Shown here: piece by piece, positions 16,070 through 23,658 of the stretch
Position numbering within the stretch: position 1 is the first letter of the stretch
How the letters are laid out: every line of letters starts with the position of its first letter
Source: Actinomycetes bacterium
Lineage (GTDB): Bacteria; Actinomycetota; Acidimicrobiia; Acidimicrobiales; Palsa-688
DNA: 49,477 nt
Direction of reading: 5' to 3'
Assembly (NCBI GenBank): GCA_021787365.1
Contig: JAJYMB010000030.1
Span: forward strand, 1 to 49,477
Program-made: the position numbers and the translations under genes
Notes under the pieces: model-generated
What the model was told of the DNA's origin: nothing
What the model saw: only the letters and a program-made list of their open reading frames with translations
Database searches by the model: none

Positions 16070-17625
16070 GCGACATCGGCGCTCGCGAGACGACACCAGG
16101 CGACCAGGGCAAGGCCGGCCTCGGTGTGACGCAGTTCACCCTGGAGGGGCGTTGCCGTGAGAGAGAGGACCTTGTGGCCGAACTCGCCCGGGCACCGGGC
16201 ACCCGGCTAGCCGACTTCTTCGGGGACGTCGAAGAGGGCGGCCTGGTCCTTCGTCTTGTCTATGCCATCGAAAGCGGGGAACGCGCCTACAAGATGCTCG
16301 ATTGGCCAGTGGTGGGAGGGACCTACCCCTCGGTGTCGGACCTAGACCCGGCCGCTTTTGTCGAAGAATGCGAGATCTACGAGCAGTTCGGCGTGCGCCC
16401 GGAGGGCGACGAGCTGCTCAACCGGCTTGTCGTTCCGCCGCACGCCGGCCATGAGTTCCCCCGCCTGGGAGCGGCCCCTCCCCGTGAGGGGCGGGAACCC
16501 CATGCACCCCATTATGTGACCGGCGAGGCCTTCGAGTTCCCCTTCGGGCCGGTGCGGGCCGTTGCGCAGGAATCGCTTTACATGGGCTTGGTCACAAGCG
16601 GCGAGGAGGTCATCGACCTGTACCTGCTCATGTGGCACAAGCACCGGGGGCTGGAGCGCCGCCTCCGGGGAATGAGCCTAGGCAAGGCACTGTTCCTCGT
16701 CGAGCGGGCCGAAGGCCTCTCGGCCGTCGCCAACTCGTGGGCCTTTTGCCGGGCGGCCGAGAACGTGCTCGGAGTGGTGGCCCCCGAGGCGGTGGAGCGG
16801 GCGCGCGCCATCGCGTTGGAACTCGAACGGGTCTACAACCATGCCGCCGCCGTAGCCGCGCTCTGCCAGGCGACCGGCTTGTCGGTCGGCCAGGCACAGG
16901 CCGAGATCGCGCTCGAGGAACTTCTCCGGGTAAACCTTGCCGCGTTCGGCCATCGCTACCTGTTCGGGACGGTCGCGATCGGCACCATGGGCCGCCCCCT
17001 CGATGAAGAGGTGCTATCACGACAGCTCCCGCAAGCCTACGGGGAGCTCCGTCGGGTCATAGAGTCGCTTTGGTCCACCAACTCGTTCATGGACCGCCTC
17101 GAGGCGTGTGGCATAGTCACCAATGAGCAGGCGCGGCGCTTGGGCCTGGTCGGCCCGGTGGCGCGGGCGGCGGGCTGCGACATGGACACCCGGAGGGACC
17201 ACGCTTTTGGTGCCTACACGGGCAGTGTCGTCAACGTTGCCGTGCGGGAAAGAGGGGACGTGCTGGCCCGGATGCAGGTGATGGCGGCCGAGGCGGAAGA
17301 GTCCGTCCGCCTTATCCGTGAACTGGCCCGCGTAGGGCCGCCTGGGGACGGGAGGGCCGACGGTGCCGGCTTTGCTGCCCCGGGGCAGGAGACGGCGGCG
17401 GGACGTGGCGGCTCTGCCCTCGGTTGGTGCGAGTCTCCGCGGGGAGAGTCCCTGGCCTGGCTGTCCCTTGACCCCGCCGGCAAGGTGCGCCGGGCGCGAC
17501 TGCGGCCCGGGACCTTCCGCAACTGGCGGGCTTTCGACGACGCCGCCCGCTCGCGCAACGTCTTTACTGACATACCGATCATCGAAGCCAGTTTTTGGCT
17601 GACCGTTGCGGGGTTCGCCCGGTAA
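16066..17625 (+). CDS. hyfG: Ehr-like large subunit, NuoC-NuoD fusion lacking Ni-ligand cysteines, copy 2
   Basis: 519 residues: a NuoC-like N-terminal domain (about 1-145, with ECEIYEQFGVRPEGDEL) fused to a NuoD / [NiFe] large-subunit-like domain. As in copy 1, the nickel motifs are absent: ERAEGLSA (213-220) stands where ERVCGIC would be, and the chain ends IIEASFWLTVAGFAR without DPCxxC. The HKHRGLE motif before it and AFCRAAE after it keep the fold recognisable. Both paralogues share the pattern E-R-x-E-G-x-x-x-V-A, so the cysteine loss preceded the duplication. GTG 16066 overlaps the upstream stop. It could oxidise a substrate other than hydrogen or reduce a quinone; this is not determined. 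Confidence 0.87.
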   Translation: MSDIGARETTPGDQGKAGLGVTQFTLEGRCREREDLVAELARAPGTRLADFFGDVEEGGLVLRLVYAIESGERAYKMLDWPVVGGTYPSVSDLDPAAFVEECEIYEQFGVRPEGDELLNRLVVPPHAGHEFPRLGAAPPREGREPHAPHYVTGEAFEFPFGPVRAVAQESLYMGLVTSGEEVIDLYLLMWHKHRGLERRLRGMSLGKALFLVERAEGLSAVANSWAFCRAAENVLGVVAPEAVERARAIALELERVYNHAAAVAALCQATGLSVGQAQAEIALEELLRVNLAAFGHRYLFGTVAIGTMGRPLDEEVLSRQLPQAYGELRRVIESLWSTNSFMDRLEACGIVTNEQARRLGLVGPVARAAGCDMDTRRDHAFGAYTGSVVNVAVRERGDVLARMQVMAAEAEESVRLIRELARVGPPGDGRADGAGFAAPGQETAAGRGGSALGWCESPRGESLAWLSLDPAGKVRRARLRPGTFRNWRAFDDAARSRNVFTDIPIIEASFWLTVAGFAR

Positions 17626-17969
17626 TGGCACTCTGGTTGTTCCGTGGCCTGCGCAAGGGGGTTGTGACCACTCGCTACCCTGCGGTCACCGACCCGTGGG
17701 CTAGGGGCCTGCCCACCCCGCCGGCGTTCGACGAGCGGCTCCTTTCCAGGGCTCTCGCCGACCGGCTGGTCGAGATCTGCCCGAGCCGTGCCCTGGCGAG
17801 GGAGGACGATTGCCTGGTACTGGACGTGGGCGCTTGCACGGCTTGTGGGCGCTGCATTTCTCAGTCGGCCGGCGCCGCCCGTCCGAGCCGGCTGTTCGAG
17901 CTCGCTGCTACGGGCCGGGAGCAACTGCTAAAGCGCATTGCGATCGGCAGCGGGGAGATAGTGGCGTGA
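17625..17969 (+). CDS. hyfH: Ferredoxin-like subunit H with one [4Fe-4S] site, copy 2
   Basis: 114-residue HyfH/HycF-like iron-sulfur protein of the peripheral arm. The N-terminus WLFRGLRKGVVTTRYP is the membrane-docking segment typical of the family and matches the start of the fusion protein in operon 1. One ligand set is visible: C52 (ICPS) with C71, C74 and C77 (CTACGRC). The second cluster of a normal 2[4Fe-4S] ferredoxin is missing, because the first CxxCxxC and the final Cys-Pro are absent. ATG 17625 shares its A with the upstream TAA stop. The gene overlaps the next start (GTGA). It corresponds to the first third of the copy-1 fusion. Confidence 0.82.
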   Translation: MALWLFRGLRKGVVTTRYPAVTDPWARGLPTPPAFDERLLSRALADRLVEICPSRALAREDDCLVLDVGACTACGRCISQSAGAARPSRLFELAATGREQLLKRIAIGSGEIVA

Positions 17970-18493
17970 CCGGGGCAAGTCTTGGGGCAGGTGGGGCAGC
18001 CGCGGAAGACCGCGTGGCGCAAAGGCTCCACGACGCGCGGGCAATGTTCGGCCGCAGCCTTCACATACGCACGGTAGACACGGGGTCGTGCGCGGTCTGC
18101 GAGTCAGAGATCCGCCTCCTGCTTGCCCCTCACTACGACCTGCACCGCCTGGGGTTGTTCTTCACACCTGCCCCGCGCCACGCCGACATGCTGATGGTCA
18201 CCGGCCCGGCCGTCCGGGCGATGGACACTGCGCTCCAAAAGACCTATGCGGCCATGCCGGAGCCCAAGATCGTGATAGCCGTCGGCGCCTGCCCCCTAGG
18301 TGGCGTCTACCCAGAGGACGAGTTGGCTCACGGGAGCTTGGACCGGGTGCTCCCCGTTGACGTCTTCGTCCCCGGCTGCCCCCCGAGCCCGCTGGCCCTG
18401 CTCCAGGGGCTCTTGGTGGCGGTGGGGCGCCTCTCGGAGAAGGTGAGCGGGGAGAGCTTCGTAGGAAGCAGTCCGGGGGGGCTCGACCTGTGA
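17966..18493 (+). CDS. hyfI: Small subunit I (NuoB/HyfI family) with intact cluster ligands, copy 2
   Basis: 175-residue NuoB-like subunit that carries the terminal [4Fe-4S] cluster next to the large subunit. All four ligands are present: C42 and C45 in TGSCAVCESEI, C109 in GACPLGG and C138 in PGCPP. Other family segments are PRHADMLMVTGPAVRAM and PEPKIVIAVG. This contrasts with copy 1, in which each ligand is replaced. An electron path from the ferredoxin subunit to the large subunit is therefore plausible in complex 2. GTG 17966 overlaps the upstream TGA, and the end overlaps the next GTG. Confidence 0.9.
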   Translation: MTGASLGAGGAAAEDRVAQRLHDARAMFGRSLHIRTVDTGSCAVCESEIRLLLAPHYDLHRLGLFFTPAPRHADMLMVTGPAVRAMDTALQKTYAAMPEPKIVIAVGACPLGGVYPEDELAHGSLDRVLPVDVFVPGCPPSPLALLQGLLVAVGRLSEKVSGESFVGSSPGGLDL

Positions 18494-20514
18494 GCCCTTA
18501 CTGGCTGTGGGCTGGAGCTGCCTGTTTCGCCGCGGCAGCCCTCCTTGGCCTCGGGGCTGGCCGGCGCCGGTTGGTCTTCCTCAGCTCATGGGCGTCGGGT
18601 GCCGGGGGCCTGGCCCTACTGGTGGGGGGAGTGCTCGTCGCCCTGCAGGGGCGGCCGAGCGGAGTGTTCCCGGGGACAGGTGCCGCCAACGCGGGCGACC
18701 TGGTCGGGGGCTTGGCCCTCGAGGCCACCCCGCTCGCGGCCGCTTTCATCGTGCTGCTCGGCCTCGTCGCCCTGGCGATTGGCGCCTACGCACCTCGGTA
18801 CCACCCGAGAGGGGCCGGCACTGCGACGTACCTCTTCGTCTACAACCTGGCCCTCCTCGCTTGTCTTGCCGTGCTGGTCGCCGCCAATGTCACGACTTTC
18901 CTGGTCGCCTGGGAGTCCATGACGCTCACCGCCGCTCTGGTCGTCTTGCGCCACCACCGCCAGCCCGGCGTGGCCAGGGGAGCGTTCGCTTTCCTGGCCC
19001 TCGGCGAGGTCGGGTTCGTGCTGGTCGTGGTGGCCTTCGTTATCGTGGCGACGCAGTGCCACAGCCTCAACTTGGCCACGATCGCGGCGCGTGCCGGCGC
19101 CGTCCCGCTCTCGTGGAGGGGCGCAGCTTTCGTCCTCGCGCTTGTCGGGTTTGGTTTCAAAGCCGGCTTGGTGCCCTTCCACGTGTGGCTGCCTGCCGCC
19201 CACCCCGTGGCCCCAGCCGACGGGTCGGCATTGCTCTCCGGGCTCATCGTGAAACTCGGTGTTTACGGGGTGGCCCTGTTTGGGTTCGTGCTGCTGGGCC
19301 ACCAGCCGCCGTGGTGGGGCCTGCTCACCATGCTGGCGGGCGCCCTATCAGCCCTGATAGGCATCCTCTACGCCCTCACCGAGAGCGACCTTAAGCGCTT
19401 CTTGGCCTACTCCACGGTCGAAAACGTGGGCGTCATCCTCACGGCTCTCGGCGCCGGTATGACCTTTGCCAGCTACGGCAACCGGGCCCTCGGGGCCTTC
19501 CTCCTCCTCGTGGCGCTGTACCACGTGGTTAACCACGGTGCCTACAAGACGCTGCTCTTCTTGGAGGCTGGGGTCATCGAGCACGGGGCGGGCACGCGCG
19601 ACCTCGACCGCTTGGGAGGCCTCGTGCACAGGATGCCGGGCACGAGCGTCATCAGCCTGATAGGTGTGCTCGGTATCGCAGCGCTGCCGCCGCTCAACGG
19701 CTTCGTCAGCGAGTGGCTGGTTTTCCAAGGCTTGTTCCAGGGGTTCCGCATGCCGGGACGCGTCTCGGCGGTCCTCCTCGTCGTGGCCGCAGCTGTCCTC
19801 GGCCTAACTGCGGGCCTCGCCGTCATGGCCTTCGCCCGGGCTTTTGGGGTCGGCTTCCTCGGGATGCCTCGCAGCCGTCAGGCGGCCCGCGCCACCGAAA
19901 AGGGCCAGCCACTGGTGGGGCCGGGGATCCTGGCTGCCGCCTGCGTGGCCCTGGCCGTGGGGGCGCCCGCGGTCCTCGTCGGCCTGGACCACGTGGCCAA
20001 GGGTGTGACCGGCGTCCAACTGAAACCCAAGCTGCTCCTACCAAACCTGACCGTCATACCGGCCCACACCAATTTCTCGGCATTCTCGCCCACTTACCTG
20101 GCTGCGTTCATCGTGGGCGTGACAGCCGTACCCGTGCTCATCTACCTGGCGGCCAGGCCGAGGGGTGGCCGGCGGACCGTCCCCGTGTGGGACGGCGGGA
20201 TGGTCGAGTTCAGGCCCCGCATGCAGTACACAGCCACGACGTACTCGAGCCCGGTCCGCGTGATCTTCGACCGTCTTTACAGCCCGGACGTCCACATCGA
20301 CCGCGCCTCGGAGGACCCTGCAGGGGCTTCCGGGCCGGTGCACTACCGCCGGCAGGTGAAACCGATCTTCGAGGACTACCTCTACCGTCCCGTCACCGGC
20401 TTCTTCCGGCGCCTGGCGCGACTGCTGGCGCACGTCCAGTCGGGCGATATCAACTGGTACCTGCTGTACATACTGGTGGCGGTTGTGGTGGCCTACTTCG
20501 TTGCCGCTCAGTAG
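18490..20514 (+). CDS. hyfB: Ehr/Hyf-like antiporter-type subunit B (NuoL/N family), copy 2
   Basis: 674-residue antiporter-like membrane subunit with about 16 helices and a C-terminal tail ending in a transmembrane segment. The helix-5 Glu (FLVAWESMTLTAALV), helix-7 Lys (VGFGFKAGLVPFHVWLPAAH) and FLAYSTVENVG are intact. The HVWLPAAHPVAPA loop keeps both histidines, unlike copy 1. The length is almost the same as copy 1 (672). GTG 18490 overlaps the upstream stop. It is the last gene of operon 2; the convergent MutS-like gene ends 17 nt later, the same arrangement and nearly the same gap as in copy 1. Confidence 0.9.
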   Translation: MSPYWLWAGAACFAAAALLGLGAGRRRLVFLSSWASGAGGLALLVGGVLVALQGRPSGVFPGTGAANAGDLVGGLALEATPLAAAFIVLLGLVALAIGAYAPRYHPRGAGTATYLFVYNLALLACLAVLVAANVTTFLVAWESMTLTAALVVLRHHRQPGVARGAFAFLALGEVGFVLVVVAFVIVATQCHSLNLATIAARAGAVPLSWRGAAFVLALVGFGFKAGLVPFHVWLPAAHPVAPADGSALLSGLIVKLGVYGVALFGFVLLGHQPPWWGLLTMLAGALSALIGILYALTESDLKRFLAYSTVENVGVILTALGAGMTFASYGNRALGAFLLLVALYHVVNHGAYKTLLFLEAGVIEHGAGTRDLDRLGGLVHRMPGTSVISLIGVLGIAALPPLNGFVSEWLVFQGLFQGFRMPGRVSAVLLVVAAAVLGLTAGLAVMAFARAFGVGFLGMPRSRQAARATEKGQPLVGPGILAAACVALAVGAPAVLVGLDHVAKGVTGVQLKPKLLLPNLTVIPAHTNFSAFSPTYLAAFIVGVTAVPVLIYLAARPRGGRRTVPVWDGGMVEFRPRMQYTATTYSSPVRVIFDRLYSPDVHIDRASEDPAGASGPVHYRRQVKPIFEDYLYRPVTGFFRRLARLLAHVQSGDINWYLLYILVAVVVAYFVAAQ

Positions 20515-20531
20515 AGGTGCGGCTAAAGGGG

Positions 20532-22025
20532 CTAAGTGGCATCCTCTTCGAAGATGCGCCGGTAGAGATCTTCGCCGTATGCGCTCGGCTCGGGCGCCCC
20601 TTCGACCAGCTTGAACGGTTGCGCTCCAGACCGCCTCGGCGCTCGCAGGAAAAGGGCGCAGTCCCTGTCCTCGGACCAGAGCCGGTTGGCCAGCTCGAAG
20701 AGGTGGGTCACGTAAACGACTTTTACGCCGGCTTCGGCCATTGCCCTGACGAGCTCCAAGGCGATCTCGGAGCCCTCTTGTTCGTTAGTGGACGCGAAGG
20801 ACTCGTTGCAGAGCAACAGGCCACCGCTGGAGATCCTCCTCACGATGCGGCTCATCCGGCGCAGCTCCTCGTCCAGCTTGCCTCCCCGGAGAGAGGCGTC
20901 CTCTTCGCGCTTGAAGTGGCTGAGCACCCCGGTCACGACCGCGGCCCGGAAACGGCTGGCGGCGACGAACATACCTGCTTGCATCATGAGCTGGGCGAGG
21001 CCGAGGCTGCGCAGGAACGTCGACTTGCCGCCCTGGTTGGCGCCGGTCACCACCACGAGGGACTTGCCGTCCGCCCCCATGTCGTTGTCCACCACCCGGC
21101 CCCCGCTGCGCAGGACGAGTACCAAGTCATAGAGGCCCTCGGCCGACCATGCCGGCTCGCCCGGAGGCAGCGGCTCCGGTACGCAGACGGCCCCCCCGAG
21201 CTCGGAGAGACGAGCACGCAGGTTGATGCAGCCGACGTAGAAAGCGAGCTCGGTCTCGAGCACCGTGAAAAAGCTGCGGATGTGCTCGGCCGACTGCGCC
21301 ACGGCGTTGGCCACCAGGTTGAGGCTCCGGAGCTCCCACTCGTCGAGGATCTTGAGGCCGGCTTCGTCGCGCGTGGGTACCTCGAAGGTGTCACCCGAAC
21401 GCCGCAGGGCTGCCAGCCTCTCCCGCCAGCCGCGCCCGGGACGGAGGTGGAGCACGAAACCTTTGGCCGTGTTGCCTGGCCCGAGCCCTGCGCTTATGAG
21501 CATCCCGCCCCGGAACTTGAGCCGTTCCAGGTGGTCCTGCACCTCCGCGAAGTACGCGTCGTCGAGCTCCTCGGAGACCATTTTGAAAAAGCGGGCGAAG
21601 CCATCGGAAGAAAACTCGTCGGCATGCTCGTCGGACAGCCGCCGGAGCCGGCGGAGGTACCCGACGAAGGTTTCCACTACCCGCACGGCCCGGGACAGCA
21701 CCGCCCGGGGCGAGGACCGGTTGTACAGCCCCCAGATCTGCCTTTCGGCATCGACTGCTTCGACGGCCAAGTCGTACAGTTCTCCCACGACGCCAGAGTG
21801 CTGCAGGCAATCGTACAGGACACGCTGGCGGTAGCCGATCGTGGCGGTGTCCTTCGAGCCGAAGACGAGCGCCCTCTTGCAGATCTCCGACACCAGCCGG
21901 TCCCCTCGGCCCATCTCTGTGCAGAGGATGTCGAGCCCGAGATCCTGGGACAGCTCGTCAGAGCCTTCGGGCAGGTCGCGCCGGAAGTCGAAGTCCTTGT
22001 CCGGGTGGAGGAGGTAGGCCTTCAC
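20532..22025 (-). CDS. MutS-like ATPase, type A (pair 2)
   Basis: 497 residues, close in sequence to the type-A protein at 9149-10657: N-terminus KAYLLHPDKDFDF, Walker A TGANQGGKST followed by LAQLMMQAGMFVAA, Walker-B-like LLLCNESFASTNEQEGSEIA and switch VTHLFEL. There is no mismatch-recognition or nuclease domain. GTG 22025 is used because it overlaps the stop of the type-B gene (GTGA) and gives the same N-terminus as the other type-A proteins; the longer open frame upstream only shadows that gene. Cofactor-free helical N-terminal regions probably form a clamp-like dimer with the type-B partner. Role unknown. Confidence 0.8.
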   Translation of the reverse strand: MKAYLLHPDKDFDFRRDLPEGSDELSQDLGLDILCTEMGRGDRLVSEICKRALVFGSKDTATIGYRQRVLYDCLQHSGVVGELYDLAVEAVDAERQIWGLYNRSSPRAVLSRAVRVVETFVGYLRRLRRLSDEHADEFSSDGFARFFKMVSEELDDAYFAEVQDHLERLKFRGGMLISAGLGPGNTAKGFVLHLRPGRGWRERLAALRRSGDTFEVPTRDEAGLKILDEWELRSLNLVANAVAQSAEHIRSFFTVLETELAFYVGCINLRARLSELGGAVCVPEPLPPGEPAWSAEGLYDLVLVLRSGGRVVDNDMGADGKSLVVVTGANQGGKSTFLRSLGLAQLMMQAGMFVAASRFRAAVVTGVLSHFKREEDASLRGGKLDEELRRMSRIVRRISSGGLLLCNESFASTNEQEGSEIALELVRAMAEAGVKVVYVTHLFELANRLWSEDRDCALFLRAPRRSGAQPFKLVEGAPEPSAYGEDLYRRIFEEDAT

Positions 22026-23608
22026 GAAGTTAGCTCGGCGACGACGCGCGTGTAGGTCAAGCCATGCTTGTTGGCCAACGCTTTGGCGTAGGCGCGCCCG
22101 TCGGCCGGTCTCCTCGTCAGCTTGAAAGTCCGCACTTCGGGGTCCTCGGGGACGACCTCGGCCACCATGCTGACGGTGGCCTTGTTGAGAGAAGCCAGTT
22201 CGTCCACGAACGTCACGTAGACGCAAAGCGCTCCCTCTGCGGTCACCTTCTCTAGGACCCTCGTCCCGATGAAGCGGGAGTCGGCCAGTGTGGTCGAAGC
22301 GAAGCTCTCGTTCATCACGATGACGCTCTTGTTGGTCGCCCTCTCCAGGATGCCGCGGACCCTGATGAGCTCGTCTTGGAGCTTGCCGTGGAGGGTCTCC
22401 AGGCGCTCCTCCCTCTCGAAGTGGGTGAATATGCGGTCGGCCAGAGAGAGCCGGGCGGACCGGCCTGGTACTGGCAGGCCCAGGCTGGCGAGGAAATGGA
22501 CTTGGCCGAACATGCGGGCAAAGGTCGTCTTGCCGCCGGAGTTGGGCCCGGTGACCACCAAGATGCGTTCGGGCCCGGAAAGAGCTATGTCGTTGGTGAC
22601 CGCCGCGGTCCCCTCGGTTGCCAGCCGTGCGGCGAGGGCTATGTCGAAGCTCTCCTCCACGTGGGTTTGGCACCGGCCGTCATTCATCTCGGCTTCGCAG
22701 ATCTCGGGGTAGCAGAGCGAGAGCCCGACCTGCTCGAGAGGCCCGGCGAACTCTAGGTAGGAGAGGTAAAACTGGACCTCCCGGTCGAACGCCACGATGG
22801 TCGGGTCGAGCAGGCGGTCGCGGCCAGCGTAGAAGGCGGCCAGCCGGGCAAACGGGCCGGGATGCTGCCTAGCCAGCCGCTCGAGGACCCGCGCTTGGAC
22901 GTGGTTGGCGTCACGCTGGTCCCTGAAGTCGGCGAGGAAGTCCCTGACCTCACCTTGCCGGAAGCGCCTGAAGGTCCGCTCGATCTCGGTGCTGTAATCC
23001 GGCCACCCCTCGTAATGGGCCACCGTGACACGAGGGCCCTTGATGAAAAGCGCATAGTGGATGGCCGCCAAGTCGTCGCGGAGGCCCCGTACCTCTGCGC
23101 CCATCGACACGAAGTGCTCCGATCGGACGTAGCGAGACAGGTACTCTCGGAAGCAGAGCAGGGCGCGCGAGCGCACCGCCAGGGAGGCGAGGCCGTCGTG
23201 GAGCCGGCTCACCGCACTCCAGTAGTTGTCGGCTGCGTCGAGGAACCAAGCCTGCCGGTAGTGCCCGCCTCCGAAGTCGTCGCGGATCTGTCCCATCCCG
23301 CGCAAGAACGACCGCGCCCTGTCCATGCCCTCGGCGAAAGCCCGGGTGCACTCGGCGGTAGCGGGGTCCTCGAGGTCGCGGGCGACCTCCTGGCGGTAGC
23401 GGACCGCGCCGGGGTCGACCAGGGGCGTGCGGAAGAATTGCTCCAGGTCGTACTGGCCACGACGGGCAACCAATGCTGCCACGACCTCCTCCAAGTGGAG
23501 GTCTTTCCAAAAGTCGGGACCGGGTGCCTCGCCTTGGCCCGTCACCTCCTGGGACGGCTCCTCGAAGAGCACGCTGCAGGCAGGCCGGCCCTCCGAGCTC
23601 AGCTCCAT
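22022..23608 (-). CDS. MutS-like ATPase, type B (pair 2)
   Basis: 528 residues. The C-terminal ATPase domain has TGPNSGGKTT (Walker A) and VIVMNESFASTT (Asn-Glu Walker B form); YVTFVDELASL follows at the switch position, with Phe-Val-Asp in place of the His seen in type A. The N-terminal region has DLHLEEVVAALVARRGQYDL, as in the pair-1 type-B protein. ATG 23608 is chosen because AGGAGGT lies 6 nt upstream; the frame is open for 26 more codons without similarity. It lies 50 nt downstream of pair 3 on the same strand, so all four genes and the GTPase could be one transcript. Confidence 0.8.
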   Translation of the reverse strand: MELSSEGRPACSVLFEEPSQEVTGQGEAPGPDFWKDLHLEEVVAALVARRGQYDLEQFFRTPLVDPGAVRYRQEVARDLEDPATAECTRAFAEGMDRARSFLRGMGQIRDDFGGGHYRQAWFLDAADNYWSAVSRLHDGLASLAVRSRALLCFREYLSRYVRSEHFVSMGAEVRGLRDDLAAIHYALFIKGPRVTVAHYEGWPDYSTEIERTFRRFRQGEVRDFLADFRDQRDANHVQARVLERLARQHPGPFARLAAFYAGRDRLLDPTIVAFDREVQFYLSYLEFAGPLEQVGLSLCYPEICEAEMNDGRCQTHVEESFDIALAARLATEGTAAVTNDIALSGPERILVVTGPNSGGKTTFARMFGQVHFLASLGLPVPGRSARLSLADRIFTHFEREERLETLHGKLQDELIRVRGILERATNKSVIVMNESFASTTLADSRFIGTRVLEKVTAEGALCVYVTFVDELASLNKATVSMVAEVVPEDPEVRTFKLTRRPADGRAYAKALANKHGLTYTRVVAELTS

Positions 23609-23658
23609 AGGTCCACCTCCTGCGCACCGATCAAGTCGATCAATTCCTGCAGGGGCCG

